From NCBI RefSeq assembly GCF_000306115.2, contig NZ_AKWX02000013.1, positions 62,001 through 126,000 on the forward strand: a DNA stretch of 64,000 nucleotides, written 5' to 3'. Made by a program: the position numbers and the translations under genes. Source of the stretch: Leptospira wolffii serovar Khorat str. Khorat-H2 (GTDB lineage: Bacteria; Spirochaetota; Leptospiria; Leptospirales; Leptospiraceae). Of the stretch, positions 37,922 through 47,330 are shown piece by piece. Each line of letters opens with the position of its first letter. Position 1 is the stretch's first letter. The notes under the pieces are model-generated. The model did no database searches and was not told where the DNA came from. It saw nothing but the letters and a program-made list of their open reading frames with translations.

Positions 37922-38839
37922 ATGTTCGAGGCTAGGTCCAGAAAAGTCTTTTTGCCGGTGCTCTGGGTGATCGTGACGATTTCCCTGGGGGTCTGGTGGC
38001 TGTTTTTGGGGCTTAAGCAGAATCGTATGGCCACGGAGCTCGCCTTTAAATTGGGTGAGAACGCAGAAAAGGAAGTTTTGGACAAGTTGGAGCGCCAAAG
38101 TTCTATGATCAAGATGGAAGGTACTTTTTTCCTTTTCCTTCTTGCTAGTGGAGGGATCACTCTCGTCTGGCTCACCTTTCGCGAAGATAAAAGAAATAAA
38201 CTGATTCACGATTTCTTCTCCACTGTCACTCACGAGATGAAGACTCCTTTGGCCAGTTTAAGATTGCAGGCGGAGAGCCTTTTGGAAGAGGGAGTCGACG
38301 CCACGAAGGATCGATTGCTGCATCGACTCATGAAGGATTCCACTCGGATAGAGTCGCAGATGAACAAGGCCTTGTATCTGGCCAGCCTCATGAGATCCGA
38401 AGGTCTTTATCTGGAAGTCTTGGACTTGAAGAGTTTGGAGAATTATTTAAGGGAAGATTGGCCCGAGTTGAAATTGGAAACGGATTGGAAGGCGCCTAAA
38501 GTGCTCGCAGATCGCAGGGCCTTGGAAAGCGTATTTAGAAATCTTCTCGAAAACTCGGTGCAACATGGCGGTGCGGACAGCGTTCGAATTCTTTCGGAAC
38601 CTCTTTCCGGAAATAAGGTTAAATTTTCCTTTTTGGATAACGGTAAAGGATTCTCCGGAGATCCCAAATCTTTGGGCCGTTTGTTTTTGAGACACACAAG
38701 CACGAGTGGTACGGGAGTAGGTCTCTATATTGCGAAGAAGTTGATCGGAAGAATGGGGGGAAGTTTCTCCGTCCGAAATTCTCAAGACGGGGGATTTCTG
38801 GCAGAATGGACTCTCCCCTCCCCCGGAGACGTCTCATGA
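37922..38839 (+). CDS. hemK: Haem-regulon sensor histidine kinase
   Basis: A 305-residue membrane sensor kinase. Two transmembrane segments (about 11-30 and 61-80) enclose a short periplasmic loop of only about 30 residues. The H-box is STVTHEMKTPLASL, the N-box FRNLLENSVQHGG, and the G-boxes FLDNGKGFSGD and GTGVGLYIAKKLIGRMGG. It starts four bases after hemL and overlaps the regulator by ATGA. It corresponds to leptospiral HemK (older name Hklep); this is not the methyltransferase also called HemK. A periplasmic loop this small suggests that sensing occurs in the membrane or through another protein. Confidence 0.88.
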   Translation: MFEARSRKVFLPVLWVIVTISLGVWWLFLGLKQNRMATELAFKLGENAEKEVLDKLERQSSMIKMEGTFFLFLLASGGITLVWLTFREDKRNKLIHDFFSTVTHEMKTPLASLRLQAESLLEEGVDATKDRLLHRLMKDSTRIESQMNKALYLASLMRSEGLYLEVLDLKSLENYLREDWPELKLETDWKAPKVLADRRALESVFRNLLENSVQHGGADSVRILSEPLSGNKVKFSFLDNGKGFSGDPKSLGRLFLRHTSTSGTGVGLYIAKKLIGRMGGSFSVRNSQDGGFLAEWTLPSPGDVS

Positions 38840-39528
38840 AAGCGAAATTGCTTTTAGTGGAAGACGATCGTTCTTTAGGGGAAACCTTAAAAGAGAGACT
38901 CGAGAAAGAAGGTTACGAGATGGTTTGGACGGTCTCCGCCCAGTCAGCTCGCGTATTGGCAGTGGAAACCAGGCCGGATTTGATCCTACTAGATGTGCGC
39001 CTCCCGGACGGGGACGGATTCGAGCTCGCCCAAGAATTGAAGACACGCAAGGACTGCCCTCCCTTTCTGTTTCTCACGGCTCATTCCGGCGCTCCGGAAA
39101 GACTTCGCGGTTTTGAATTGGGAGCGGAAGAATTCATACCTAAACCGTTTCATTTGAAGGAACTGTTGATTCGAGTGAAGCACGTGTTGGAGTCGCATAA
39201 ACACTCCATTCGACAAACAAAATATTCTTACGAAGGATACGTCCTGGATTTTCACGGGTATCGTATTTCCACTCCTTTGGGAGAAGAGATTCATCTTTCC
39301 AAGAGGGATTGCGCCTTACTGAATTTCCTCGTAGAAGAGAGAGATAGAACGATTAGCCGGGACGAGATCCTGGATCGCCTTTGGGGAGAGGAAAAATTCC
39401 CCACAAATAGAACTATAGATAACTCCATTGTGAGACTCAGACAAGCCTTCGGAGACAGAGGCGAGGACGCAATCCGTTCCGTAAGAGGAGTCGGTTACCA
39501 ATGGATCGGAGAGCTGAAGGATGCCTAA
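38836..39528 (+). CDS. hemR: Haem-regulon response regulator
   Basis: OmpR/PhoB-type regulator of about 230 residues. The receiver has VEDDRSLGETLK, the phospho-Asp in LILLDVRLPDGDGFEL, and the Lys of FIPKPFHLKEL. The winged-helix domain ends in SVRGVGYQWIGEL. Start ATG 38836 overlaps the kinase stop; the longer frame to 38806 is rejected. In Leptospira this regulator (older name Rrlep) is reported to activate hemA and repress haem oxygenase through TGACA-N6-TGACA sites. An exact site is found upstream of hemA here. Its 3' end overlaps hemE by 8 bp. Confidence 0.9.
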   Translation: MKAKLLLVEDDRSLGETLKERLEKEGYEMVWTVSAQSARVLAVETRPDLILLDVRLPDGDGFELAQELKTRKDCPPFLFLTAHSGAPERLRGFELGAEEFIPKPFHLKELLIRVKHVLESHKHSIRQTKYSYEGYVLDFHGYRISTPLGEEIHLSKRDCALLNFLVEERDRTISRDEILDRLWGEEKFPTNRTIDNSIVRLRQAFGDRGEDAIRSVRGVGYQWIGELKDA

Positions 39529-40543
39529 CCATAGATTCCAAGCCGCTTTAAAGCGGGAGCCCCAGGCCACCCCTCCCGTTTGGATGATGCGCCAGGCGGG
39601 GAGATATCATTCGCATTACCAAAATCTAAGAAAGAAACATTCTTTCGAAGAATTATGCAAAGTTCCGGAACTTGCCGCCGAAGTCGCATTCGGTCCTGTA
39701 AACGATTTCGATTTCGATACAGCGATTCTATTCTCGGATATTCTTTTCCCTCTGGAAGCCTTGGGCATGGGACTCAGATTCGGAGACGAGGGTCCCAAAC
39801 TAGGATGGAATTTAGCCAAAAAGGAAGATTTGGATCGCTTCTTTCCTTTGGAGCAAGCGGTCGAGTTTATGGGATTCCAAAAGGAAGCGGTGAAGATCAC
39901 CAGAAATCGGATTCCTAAGGATAAATCCTTGATCGGATTCATCGGAGGTCCTTGGACTCTGTTCTGTTATGCAACGTTAGGAAAACATGATGGAAATCTG
40001 ATCCTTCCTAAGGTTTCTCCTCTTTTGAGACAGGGCTTTTACGATAAGATTCTGCCGTTGCTTCGGGAGAATATCCGTTTGCAGCTCGAAGGCGGAGCCG
40101 AGATCGTGATGATTTTCGATACGGCCGCAGGAGACGCGTCTCCCGCATTTTTCCAAGAGGGAATTTTACCCGCAGTGCGTAATCTTGTGGAAGCCTTTCC
40201 GGGAAGAATCGGTTATTATGCGAAGAGTTTAGCCCCGGCTTCCTTGCAGGCGATACGTTCTCTTTCCGGGTTGGTAGGATTCGGTATGGACCATAGAACG
40301 GATATCGCTCCTCTGCTTGGTAACGGCTCTCATTTCGTACAAGGAAATTTCGATCAGGCGCTTCTCTTCTTGGAGCCGGGAGAATTTTCCAAGTATCTAT
40401 CCGAGTGGATCCGACCCTTTGCCGGTATGAGTCCGGAAGAAAGAGCCGGATGGGTTTGCGGCTTAGGACACGGAGTTCTTCCGAAAACCCCCGAAGCGAA
40501 TGTCAGAACCTTTGTGAATACGATCCGTGAGGCGTTAGCATGA
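39521..40543 (+). CDS. hemE: Uroporphyrinogen decarboxylase
   Basis: Removes four acetate carboxyls from uroporphyrinogen III to give coproporphyrinogen III. It has 340 residues. The family start PPVWMMRQAGRYHSHYQNLR is clear, as are FSDILFPLEALGMGL and GFIGGPWTLFCYATLG, and the active-site Asp lies in NDFDFDTAILFSDI. Overlaps with hemR upstream and hemN downstream (ATGA) place it firmly in the operon. Confidence 0.96.
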   Translation: MPNHRFQAALKREPQATPPVWMMRQAGRYHSHYQNLRKKHSFEELCKVPELAAEVAFGPVNDFDFDTAILFSDILFPLEALGMGLRFGDEGPKLGWNLAKKEDLDRFFPLEQAVEFMGFQKEAVKITRNRIPKDKSLIGFIGGPWTLFCYATLGKHDGNLILPKVSPLLRQGFYDKILPLLRENIRLQLEGGAEIVMIFDTAAGDASPAFFQEGILPAVRNLVEAFPGRIGYYAKSLAPASLQAIRSLSGLVGFGMDHRTDIAPLLGNGSHFVQGNFDQALLFLEPGEFSKYLSEWIRPFAGMSPEERAGWVCGLGHGVLPKTPEANVRTFVNTIREALA

Positions 40544-41889
40544 GCTCTAAGACCGATTTAATCCGAAAATACGACGTTCCCGCACCTAGATATACGAGTT
40601 ATCCTACGGTTCCATACTGGGAAGATAATCCGACTAGGGAAGAATGGGTGGCCGCTATCCGCAGACGACTCGTCCCGGAAGACGCTTCCGTTGCGCTTTA
40701 CCTGCATATCCCATTCTGCGAAACCTTATGCTCCTTCTGCGGATGTAATACTTCGATCACCAAAAACCATTCTGTGGAAGATCCTTACGTATTGACTCTT
40801 TTGAAAGAGTTCGAACAGTATAAGGCTGACGTTCCGGAGCTGACCAAGAGAGAACTGCGAGAATTGCATTTGGGCGGAGGATCTCCTACATATTTATCCG
40901 AAGCAAATCTGGAGGCGATTCTCAAACCAATATTAGAATCTTGGAATGTAGCCGAGAATCCCGAATTCTCTCTGGAAGTGGATCCTAGAAGGACCCGTCT
41001 GACACAGTTGGAAGTTTTGCGCAAATACGGATTTTCCCGTATCAGTCTCGGGGTCCAGGATTTCGATCCTGAAGTACAAAGACTGGTGAATCGTAATCAA
41101 CCCTATGAGTTGACCGCGGGAATCACGGAAGGAGCGAGAAAACTCGGCTATCACTCCGTGAATTTCGATTTGATCTACGGACTTCCCCGCCAAACGGGAG
41201 AGAGCATTCGAGAAACCATACGTAAGACCCTGGATCTACGCCCGGATAGGATCGCATTTTATAGTTACGCGCATGTTCCCTGGATCAAGGCGGCTCAGAG
41301 GCTTTTTACGGAGGCAGACCTTCCTAAGAGCGAAGAGAAAAGGGAATTGTACGAGATCGGGAGAGAAATGTTTTTGGATGCGGGATATAAGGAAATCGGA
41401 ATGGACCACTTTGCATTGGAAACCGATTCCCTCTACACCGCCTCGCTGGACGGAAGTCTTCATAGAAATTTTATGGGATATACCACGAAGCCTACGGATC
41501 TGCTTCTGGGAATGGGAGTCTCTGCGATCTCGGATAGTTGGGATTGCTTCCATCAAAACGAGAAGATTCTGAAGAAGTTCCAAAGAAGAATCGACGAGAG
41601 CGGTCATGCACTCCTCAGGGGACATAAATTGTCCGCCGAAGACTTAGTACAAAGAGACTTGATCCTGAAGCTCTCTACCATGGGAAGAGTCACCCTACCC
41701 TCCGGGATTTTTGAAGAGGTGCGGCTCTATTTGAAGACCATGGAGGACGATAATCTAATAGAGTGGCAGGGAAACACTTTGGTCCTGACGGAAGCCGGAA
41801 AGCCTTTCTTAAGGAATGCATGCACCGGTCTGGATCTCCGATTGAGAAGAAAAAGTCCGGAAACCAAGGTCTTTTCCCAGTCGATTTAG
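40540..41889 (+). CDS. hemN: Oxygen-independent coproporphyrinogen III oxidase
   Basis: Radical SAM enzyme that decarboxylates coproporphyrinogen III to protoporphyrinogen IX without oxygen. It has 449 residues. The N-terminal YDVPAPRYTSYPTVPYWEDN and the cluster motif LHIPFCETLCSFCGCNTSI (CxxxCxxCxC) mark true HemN rather than the HemW-like relatives. LHLGGGSPTYLSEANL and RISLGVQDFDPEVQRLVNR follow. It is the last gene of the tight hem block. The use of HemN in an aerobic genus is usual for Leptospira. Confidence 0.95.
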   Translation: MSSKTDLIRKYDVPAPRYTSYPTVPYWEDNPTREEWVAAIRRRLVPEDASVALYLHIPFCETLCSFCGCNTSITKNHSVEDPYVLTLLKEFEQYKADVPELTKRELRELHLGGGSPTYLSEANLEAILKPILESWNVAENPEFSLEVDPRRTRLTQLEVLRKYGFSRISLGVQDFDPEVQRLVNRNQPYELTAGITEGARKLGYHSVNFDLIYGLPRQTGESIRETIRKTLDLRPDRIAFYSYAHVPWIKAAQRLFTEADLPKSEEKRELYEIGREMFLDAGYKEIGMDHFALETDSLYTASLDGSLHRNFMGYTTKPTDLLLGMGVSAISDSWDCFHQNEKILKKFQRRIDESGHALLRGHKLSAEDLVQRDLILKLSTMGRVTLPSGIFEEVRLYLKTMEDDNLIEWQGNTLVLTEAGKPFLRNACTGLDLRLRRKSPETKVFSQSI

Positions 41890-41988
41890 ACTTTCTCCTG
41901 AAAGTTCGGGGGGTTTGAGCTGTTTTGTCTTTAAGGGATAGGGTGATTAGGAAATTTATTTCTTTTCGTCCAATTCGAGGAGACTTAA

Positions 41989-43011
41989 TTGGTCCGAAAA
42001 AGGTCAGATTTGCTATATAATTCAGGACGACGTTCGGCTTTTATCATGTTTTCATTTCGTAGATTCATTTCCATCTTGATGATTCTTTTCCTGATACCGA
42101 CGGGAATTTTTCCCGTGACCGTCCTATTGCGTGAAGGCGGAAAAGTAAGAGGGGAGATCATCACTCAAAATCAACATTCTATTCTTCTCCAAACCGAAGC
42201 TGGCAAAAGAAAGATCGATAAGGATCTGGTGCTGAAAGTTCTCTTCCAAGACGTGGACGACGAGGAAGAGGAAAAGATTCGCAAAGACGAAGAAAACAAG
42301 ATCTCCACCGAAAAAAGGGAGATAGAGGAAAAGGAAGAACAGGCCAAGGCGCAAGAGGAAAAGCTAAAGAGGGAACAGGAAGAAAAAGAGAAGGAAGCCT
42401 CCCTCGAAGAAGCCCGTAGACAAGACGAACTTCTAAGATCCCAAAGAAGTCGTCCGTTAAAGGCGGCCATGCGTTCCGCCGTAATTCCCGGTTGGGGACA
42501 ATTCTACTCTAATCGTAAATTTCAAGGTGCTATCTATCCTACCCTATTCGCTTTTGCGGCATTTTTAGCTTACGATAAATTCAGAGTATATCGTAATTCC
42601 GTAACGGATTACGGGAACTTGGGCAATCCGTATACGAAAGAGAATTTATTTTTAGCGTCTATGGGGCAGCAAATCACTACTACTCCGGTTTATACCGATC
42701 CTCTTACCGCATTTATCGCCGACCAATACCAGAATCCTTTTCGTATCAAAAGAGAAGAAGCCGATCGTAATTTCAACGAGTACCAAGGCGTACTATGGGT
42801 TGCGGGAGGTATCTATCTCATTAACGTTTTGGATGCGTATCTGTTTGCTAACTCCGGTGTAAGTCTTAGTTCCGAATCCGACGGAAAAAAGCAAGGCGTG
42901 ATTTTATCCGCAGTTCCTTCTCCTGTAGGGTCCTCGCTTGGATCCAGCCAAGGCGGTTCCGCATTCGGATTGGAAACCAAATACACTCTCGGATATCGTT
43001 TCGAATTCTAA
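41989..43011 (+). CDS. DUF5683-like membrane protein with charged coiled-coil
   Basis: This 340-residue protein has a signal/anchor near residues 20-43 (FISILMILFLIPTGIFP). A small domain with LLREGGKVRGEIITQNQHSI follows, then a very acidic/Lys coiled coil (about 90-155). Next is the DUF5683 mark SAVIPGWGQFYSNRKFQGAI with membrane helices. TTG 41989 is supported by GAGGAGA five bases upstream; ATG 42046 has no such site. It lies between hemN and the protoporphyrinogen oxidase in the same direction, but a link with haem is only positional. Confidence 0.7.
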   Translation: MVRKRSDLLYNSGRRSAFIMFSFRRFISILMILFLIPTGIFPVTVLLREGGKVRGEIITQNQHSILLQTEAGKRKIDKDLVLKVLFQDVDDEEEEKIRKDEENKISTEKREIEEKEEQAKAQEEKLKREQEEKEKEASLEEARRQDELLRSQRSRPLKAAMRSAVIPGWGQFYSNRKFQGAIYPTLFAFAAFLAYDKFRVYRNSVTDYGNLGNPYTKENLFLASMGQQITTTPVYTDPLTAFIADQYQNPFRIKREEADRNFNEYQGVLWVAGGIYLINVLDAYLFANSGVSLSSESDGKKQGVILSAVPSPVGSSLGSSQGGSAFGLETKYTLGYRFEF

Positions 43012-43100
43012 GCCTTCCGTTTGATAAAAAACTACGGCCAACATTCTCTTTCGACCCGGGATTTAATTGCCAAGTCCGGAAGCTAGTCTAGTATGTAACC

Positions 43101-44390
43101 GTGGCAAAGCTTGTTCCCGATCGAATTATAGTCGGCGCCGGATTCACCGGATTATTGCATGCGTTTCTCGCCGTAGAAAAAGGCGAGTCCGTATTGGTTT
43201 TGGAAAAAAAAGGAAACTCCGGAGGATTGATTCGATCCGTTCAGACGGAATACGGAATCGTAGAGACAGCCGCTAACGCCATTATAAATTGTTGGGAGTT
43301 GGAGAATTTATCCTCTCGGTTGGGTCTGGATATACTCGTTGCAAACGCCTCCGCAAAGAAAAGATTCATTTTCGCGAACGGAAGACCTAGAAGATTTCCA
43401 TTAAGCTTAACCGAAACGATTCGGCTTCTATTTTCGGCAGCCACTGTCCCTTCTCGTCCGATTCCGGGAGAGTCCATCTACCAATGGGGAAGAAGAGTGT
43501 TGGGGGATCCCGCTCTTTCCAAAATCGTCGAACCGGCATTAGGCGGGATATATGCCGGAGATCTGGATGTGATGTCCGCGGAATTCGTCCTTGGAAAATT
43601 TCTCCCCGAAGATGTTCCTCTCTGGAAGAATATTCGCATCTATGCTTCGAAGGGGAAAGATAAACCCAAATTACAGCCGGGCAGAAGAGGGACTGTTAGT
43701 TTTAAAGGAGGACTTAGTTCCTTACTCGGTGCATTGGAAGCTAGGGTCTCGCAAAAAGGAAAGATTCGATTCAAACAGGAAATCGCGAGTTTGAAAGAAT
43801 TGAGAAAATCTTATCCTAAGTCCGCAATTACGATCACTACCGGCTTGAACGCCACTTTAAAGATTTTAAAATCCGATTTTCCGGAACTAAGAGCTTACCA
43901 AGGTATGCTCGATACCCTTCCGATAGTTTCTGTCACTCGATTCGGGACGGATTCGGTTCTGAGCGGCAAAAAAGGTTTCGGGATCCTATTTCCCAAGGAT
44001 CACAAGAGCTTTTCCTCCGAAATGGGGTTTAGGGTGCGCGGAATTTTGATGAACGATTTTATATTTCCTAGCAGAACTTCGGCAGGCATTCATTCCGAAA
44101 CGTATATTTTCGGAGGAGCGGGAGATAGGGAGATAGCTTCGAAGTCGGAAGAGGAAATTATCCGAATCGTAGAAGACGATAGAAAAAAATTATTTCCAGA
44201 AAGCGGAACCCCTCTAAATCATTATGTGACCGTTTGGAAAGGAGTCCTCCCCGTTTACGGACCTCAGCTTTTGGCGTTTAATCGGGATCTGGATAGAATC
44301 CTTCCTCCTGAAATCAGAGTGGAGGGAAATTTCAGAAGCGGAATCGGCCTGAAGTCCATTTTGGAAAGGGCTTATGCCTACGATAAGTAG
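43101..44390 (+). CDS. hemG: Protoporphyrinogen oxidase, HemY-type
   Basis: FAD amine-oxidase-type enzyme that oxidises protoporphyrinogen IX to protoporphyrin IX. It has 429 residues. The FAD fold reads RIIVGAGFTGLLHAFLA with EKKGNSGGLIRSV; GGIYAGDLDVMSAEF is the family's central block. The C-terminal region has VEGNFRSGIGLKSILERA. Leptospiral annotation uses hemG although the sequence is of HemY type. It starts with GTG. It completes, with HemN before and HemH after, the protoporphyrin-dependent branch. Confidence 0.87.
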   Translation: MAKLVPDRIIVGAGFTGLLHAFLAVEKGESVLVLEKKGNSGGLIRSVQTEYGIVETAANAIINCWELENLSSRLGLDILVANASAKKRFIFANGRPRRFPLSLTETIRLLFSAATVPSRPIPGESIYQWGRRVLGDPALSKIVEPALGGIYAGDLDVMSAEFVLGKFLPEDVPLWKNIRIYASKGKDKPKLQPGRRGTVSFKGGLSSLLGALEARVSQKGKIRFKQEIASLKELRKSYPKSAITITTGLNATLKILKSDFPELRAYQGMLDTLPIVSVTRFGTDSVLSGKKGFGILFPKDHKSFSSEMGFRVRGILMNDFIFPSRTSAGIHSETYIFGGAGDREIASKSEEEIIRIVEDDRKKLFPESGTPLNHYVTVWKGVLPVYGPQLLAFNRDLDRILPPEIRVEGNFRSGIGLKSILERAYAYDK

Positions 44391-44398
44391 GCCCGGAT

Positions 44399-44815
44399 TT
44401 AATCGGAAAATTTCTTCTCTAGTAGTTTTTTCAATTCTTCCAAATCTTTTCGAACCCAGGCCTCGTCTTCCTTGAATTTTTCTTCGGACATATCCACTGT
44501 CTGAAAAAGAGTAAAAACGATTTCGCATCCTTCTTCGTTTTCTAATATTCTCATCGGGTTGTATACGATCTTGCCCGGTTCCAACTCCACATAATGATCT
44601 ATAATTCCGAACGGATTGGATTCGGTAAATTTCACTTTTACCTTTCCCATGGGAGAATCGACCATCCACTCGTTTCCGGACAGATGCGTGATGGATTTGC
44701 ATAATCCGGAGGCCCATTCGTGAAAATTGCCGGGATCCGAAAGGTATTTATATGCGGACGAGAATGCCGCGGAGATCGTTACTCCGATATGTTTGGCTTT
44801 TAAAGTTCGTTTCAT
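44399..44815 (-). CDS. SRPBCC (START-like) family protein
   Basis: A 138-residue protein of the polyketide cyclase/Bet v1-like fold. It shows a first helix-loop with YKYLSDPGNFHEWASGL, a strand series VDSPMGKVKVKFTESNPFGI, and a long C-terminal helix VRKDLEELKKLLEKKF. These proteins bind hydrophobic ligands, but the ligand is not deducible. It lies 12 bp after ferrochelatase on the same strand, so the two are probably co-transcribed. It converges on the oxidase gene with 8 bp between the ends. Confidence 0.8.
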   Translation of the reverse strand: MKRTLKAKHIGVTISAAFSSAYKYLSDPGNFHEWASGLCKSITHLSGNEWMVDSPMGKVKVKFTESNPFGIIDHYVELEPGKIVYNPMRILENEEGCEIVFTLFQTVDMSEEKFKEDEAWVRKDLEELKKLLEKKFSD

Positions 44816-44827
44816 CTGATCTTTCCT

Positions 44828-45970
44828 CTAAACTCCATGGCAGACCTTGCCTTCTTTCTCTGGTCTAAATCCTCCGGAGCTCCTACAGATACAAGGTCCG
44901 GAGTCTCCTTGGCTTAAGGAATGTCTGGCTTCGAATACGAATTTTGCCAAGGCCTCTAAAAATGTCGGATAACAACCAGGCGCCGGTATTCTATAATAGT
45001 CTCGGATCCCGTAGGAGTAAGCGTGATCGCGGATCTGAACTCCGATTTCTTCCAGAGTTTCTAGATGGTCGCTTACGAAACTGATAGGATAGATAGCTAC
45101 GCGTTTTGTTCCGGTCTCGCCCAGCTCTTTGATTTTGTCTAAAGTGTTGGGAGAAGTCCATTTGCTCGGCCCTACCCTACTCTGGTAAGACAAATGGATT
45201 TTTCCTTGAAATCCTTTTCCTCTCAATAATTGAGCGAGAGCCTCCACGTTTTTTTCCACTTCTTCGGTATAAACATCGCCTTTTCGGATCAGTCTCAAGG
45301 GGATACCGTGAGCGCTAAAAACCAAGTCCAGATTTTGCCAGTCAGGTATGGTGGCGGGCTCATAGTGCAAAAACCCGTTTTTCCTTAGAGAGCCATTAAA
45401 GAAATCTAATATTAGGTCCCGAATGGAATGTAGGTATTCCTGTCTATCCGAAAAAGGTCGGACCCATCCGCGGGAAGAGGCGGGACAGAATCCGAGGTTC
45501 TTCTCCATAAGCATGGCTGTGGAGAGTACGGTAGATCTGGAAAAATGAGGAAACAAAGGAAGAATGACGACTCCTAAATTAGGATCCGTCCATTCCTTGG
45601 GCAATTCTCGGAGGTCAGGATATCCGCAGCACATTGCGGTCTTGACTTCCCAACGTTCTCCGGATTCTTCCAGTAGCTTGCGTAGCTCTTCCGCTTGTTT
45701 CTCCGTCTCTTCCACCAGAGGAGAGCCTCCTCCGAAGCCCATGGATGCGTAAGTCTCGGCGACTTTCTTTGCGCGACTTTCCGCAATTTTGCGAGCTAAA
45801 CGTATTCTTAAGAATTCAGGTAAGGGAAGATCGAATACCAAGGGGTCTTCGAATAGGTCCTTTAGGAATTTAGGGATTTCCTCGGTACTTCGAGGTCCGC
45901 CGAGATTGAGAAGAAGGAGTCTATTTTTCAAACGCCAGAGTCCGTTATCTATTTTTACTAGAAGAAGCAA
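44828..45970 (-). CDS. hemH: Ferrochelatase
   Basis: Inserts Fe(II) into protoporphyrin IX, the last haem step. It has 380 residues. It shows the start NRLLLLNLGGPRSTEEIP, GGGSPLVEETEKQAEEL, the active-site His in LVFSAHGIPLRLI, and PISFVSDHLETLEEI with the second conserved Glu. The C-terminus ends in GPCICRSSGGF and a last Cys, which recalls the cysteine-rich ends of [2Fe-2S] ferrochelatases. The TTG start has AAGGAG directly upstream. It is on the strand opposite the hem operon, so it is expressed separately. Confidence 0.94.
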   Translation of the reverse strand: MLLLVKIDNGLWRLKNRLLLLNLGGPRSTEEIPKFLKDLFEDPLVFDLPLPEFLRIRLARKIAESRAKKVAETYASMGFGGGSPLVEETEKQAEELRKLLEESGERWEVKTAMCCGYPDLRELPKEWTDPNLGVVILPLFPHFSRSTVLSTAMLMEKNLGFCPASSRGWVRPFSDRQEYLHSIRDLILDFFNGSLRKNGFLHYEPATIPDWQNLDLVFSAHGIPLRLIRKGDVYTEEVEKNVEALAQLLRGKGFQGKIHLSYQSRVGPSKWTSPNTLDKIKELGETGTKRVAIYPISFVSDHLETLEEIGVQIRDHAYSYGIRDYYRIPAPGCYPTFLEALAKFVFEARHSLSQGDSGPCICRSSGGFRPEKEGKVCHGV

Positions 45971-46034
45971 GCACTCCTTCTGTTGCTGAGATTAGACAGG
46001 GTAACGGCGCGGACAAGCTAAAAGATAGGACATC

Positions 46035-47147
46035 TTATCTGGAAAGCCAGTCCAAAAAGCTAGTGGCCTGTAGCTCCACGGAAAATTGTTTCGTGCTCAG
46101 ATAATTTCGGAAGGATCCTGAGTAATTGGATTTTATATCCTCGAAATCGATTCCTCCCTTGGTCGTGAAAGTCCCCGAGCCGTAGAGTCGATTTTCAGTG
46201 AGTTTCAGGAAGAATAGCCAAGACTCCAGGATATAGCCCGCACCTAAATGAGTTTCCACACCATATCCGGAGGAATCCCCTATAAAGTTTAGATTTCTAT
46301 GATAGTGATAATCCCTGATATGGGAATACCATACGTTCCCTAAGAACGCTCCCTCTAAAATCCATTTGCCGTCCGAGTATCTGTATCCTACTCCTAAGGG
46401 AAATTCCCAGGTCGAGTTGGAATAACTGAGGCCGATTCCTATGTTTCCGTAAGTGACCGGAGAAGTTGCGATCCATTGGTCCACGTCGTAGAGATAATAT
46501 TTAAAGAACGAGTAATGAGCTCCTGCCGAGAGAAACATTCCGCTTCCTTGTTTTCTGGAATCCGGTCCGGATGATCCCAGATATTTTCGGACGCTGAGGC
46601 TGATTTTGTCCTCCTTCATTTTGAGCTTACCTCTTCCGTCCGCGAAATTTTGGGACCCGATAAAAGTATAAGGAGAATCGCGAAAGCTCCAATTCGCGAA
46701 GTCTATCTTAGTACCCTGTTCTTTGCTTAAATTATAGAGGGAGAAATCTTCGTCCCTCCCCTCTCCCGTTCTCACATATCTTCCCGTGGTCCTATATCCC
46801 AATCCGAATTCCCAGCTATCCCACCAATGTTTGGCTTCGAATCCCATGTATTGGAATTCCCGATTATATGTGATCCGTGAACCCGCTTTGATTCCGGAAA
46901 GATTCGGGTATTTGATCCCGGATTCGAAGATATGTTGGCCTCCGTTTTCTCCGTAGAGTAGGGACAAAGAACTTCTAGAGAGAATTTTTTTGTACCAGGC
47001 GGAGGGCTCGGGATTTTTGGATGCGGCATATTCTTCCGGCCTAGTCGGGGATAAGGGGATCTGGGGTTCTTTTTTTTCCTGGGAATGGATTCGGGTATAG
47101 GATACGACTAAGAGGAAGAGGAATATTGAAAGTATGTTTCTTTTCAT
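46035..47147 (-). CDS. Putative outer-membrane beta-barrel protein
   Basis: From ATG 47147 this is about 370 residues. It has a signal peptide (KRNILSIFLFLLVVSYTRIHS) and then a Pro-rich linker. The rest is rich in alternating aromatic strands with Gly/Tyr/Trp (WEFGLGYRTTGRYVRTGEG, GVGYRYSDGKWILEGAFLG), typical of a beta barrel. The end is hydrophobic-aromatic but finishes LDWLSR, not with a terminal Phe. Several strand pairs faintly recall omptin-type barrels, but no active-site residues can be assigned. A 23-bp palindrome lies 21 bp before the start, shared with the divergent parA2. Confidence 0.6.
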   Translation of the reverse strand: MKRNILSIFLFLLVVSYTRIHSQEKKEPQIPLSPTRPEEYAASKNPEPSAWYKKILSRSSLSLLYGENGGQHIFESGIKYPNLSGIKAGSRITYNREFQYMGFEAKHWWDSWEFGLGYRTTGRYVRTGEGRDEDFSLYNLSKEQGTKIDFANWSFRDSPYTFIGSQNFADGRGKLKMKEDKISLSVRKYLGSSGPDSRKQGSGMFLSAGAHYSFFKYYLYDVDQWIATSPVTYGNIGIGLSYSNSTWEFPLGVGYRYSDGKWILEGAFLGNVWYSHIRDYHYHRNLNFIGDSSGYGVETHLGAGYILESWLFFLKLTENRLYGSGTFTTKGGIDFEDIKSNYSGSFRNYLSTKQFSVELQATSFLDWLSR

Positions 47148-47167
47148 TCGATCTTTGCAATTGGACA

Positions 47168-47190
47168 GAGGGTGAAACGATTTCACCCTC
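47168..47190. promoter_or_regulatory. Perfect palindrome upstream of parA2, candidate parS2
   Basis: Ten-base arms GAGGGTGAAA and TTTCACCCTC face each other across CGA. The core 19 bases GGGTGAAACGATTTCACCC recur exactly inside parB2 at 48825-48843. The GTGAAA/TTTCAC elements are those of chromosomal parS but in the opposite order. It lies in the divergent gap between the outer-membrane gene and parA2. Confidence 0.65.
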
Positions 47191-47330
47191 GAAGGCGTTT
47201 TGGCCTTTCTGACAAGAACGTCCCAGATTCCTCCCCTCCCCTATCGCCGCAATTCGGTTTTTTGCCTCTTCTAATAGAATGAGACATAGGTTTTCTTGAC
47301 AAATTCCTCAAATCATGGAAACAAGAAACT

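Noticed and set aside
37922..38839. hemK read as the release-factor methyltransferase PrmC
   Set aside because: The sequence is clearly a histidine kinase; the shared name is a leptospiral naming accident.
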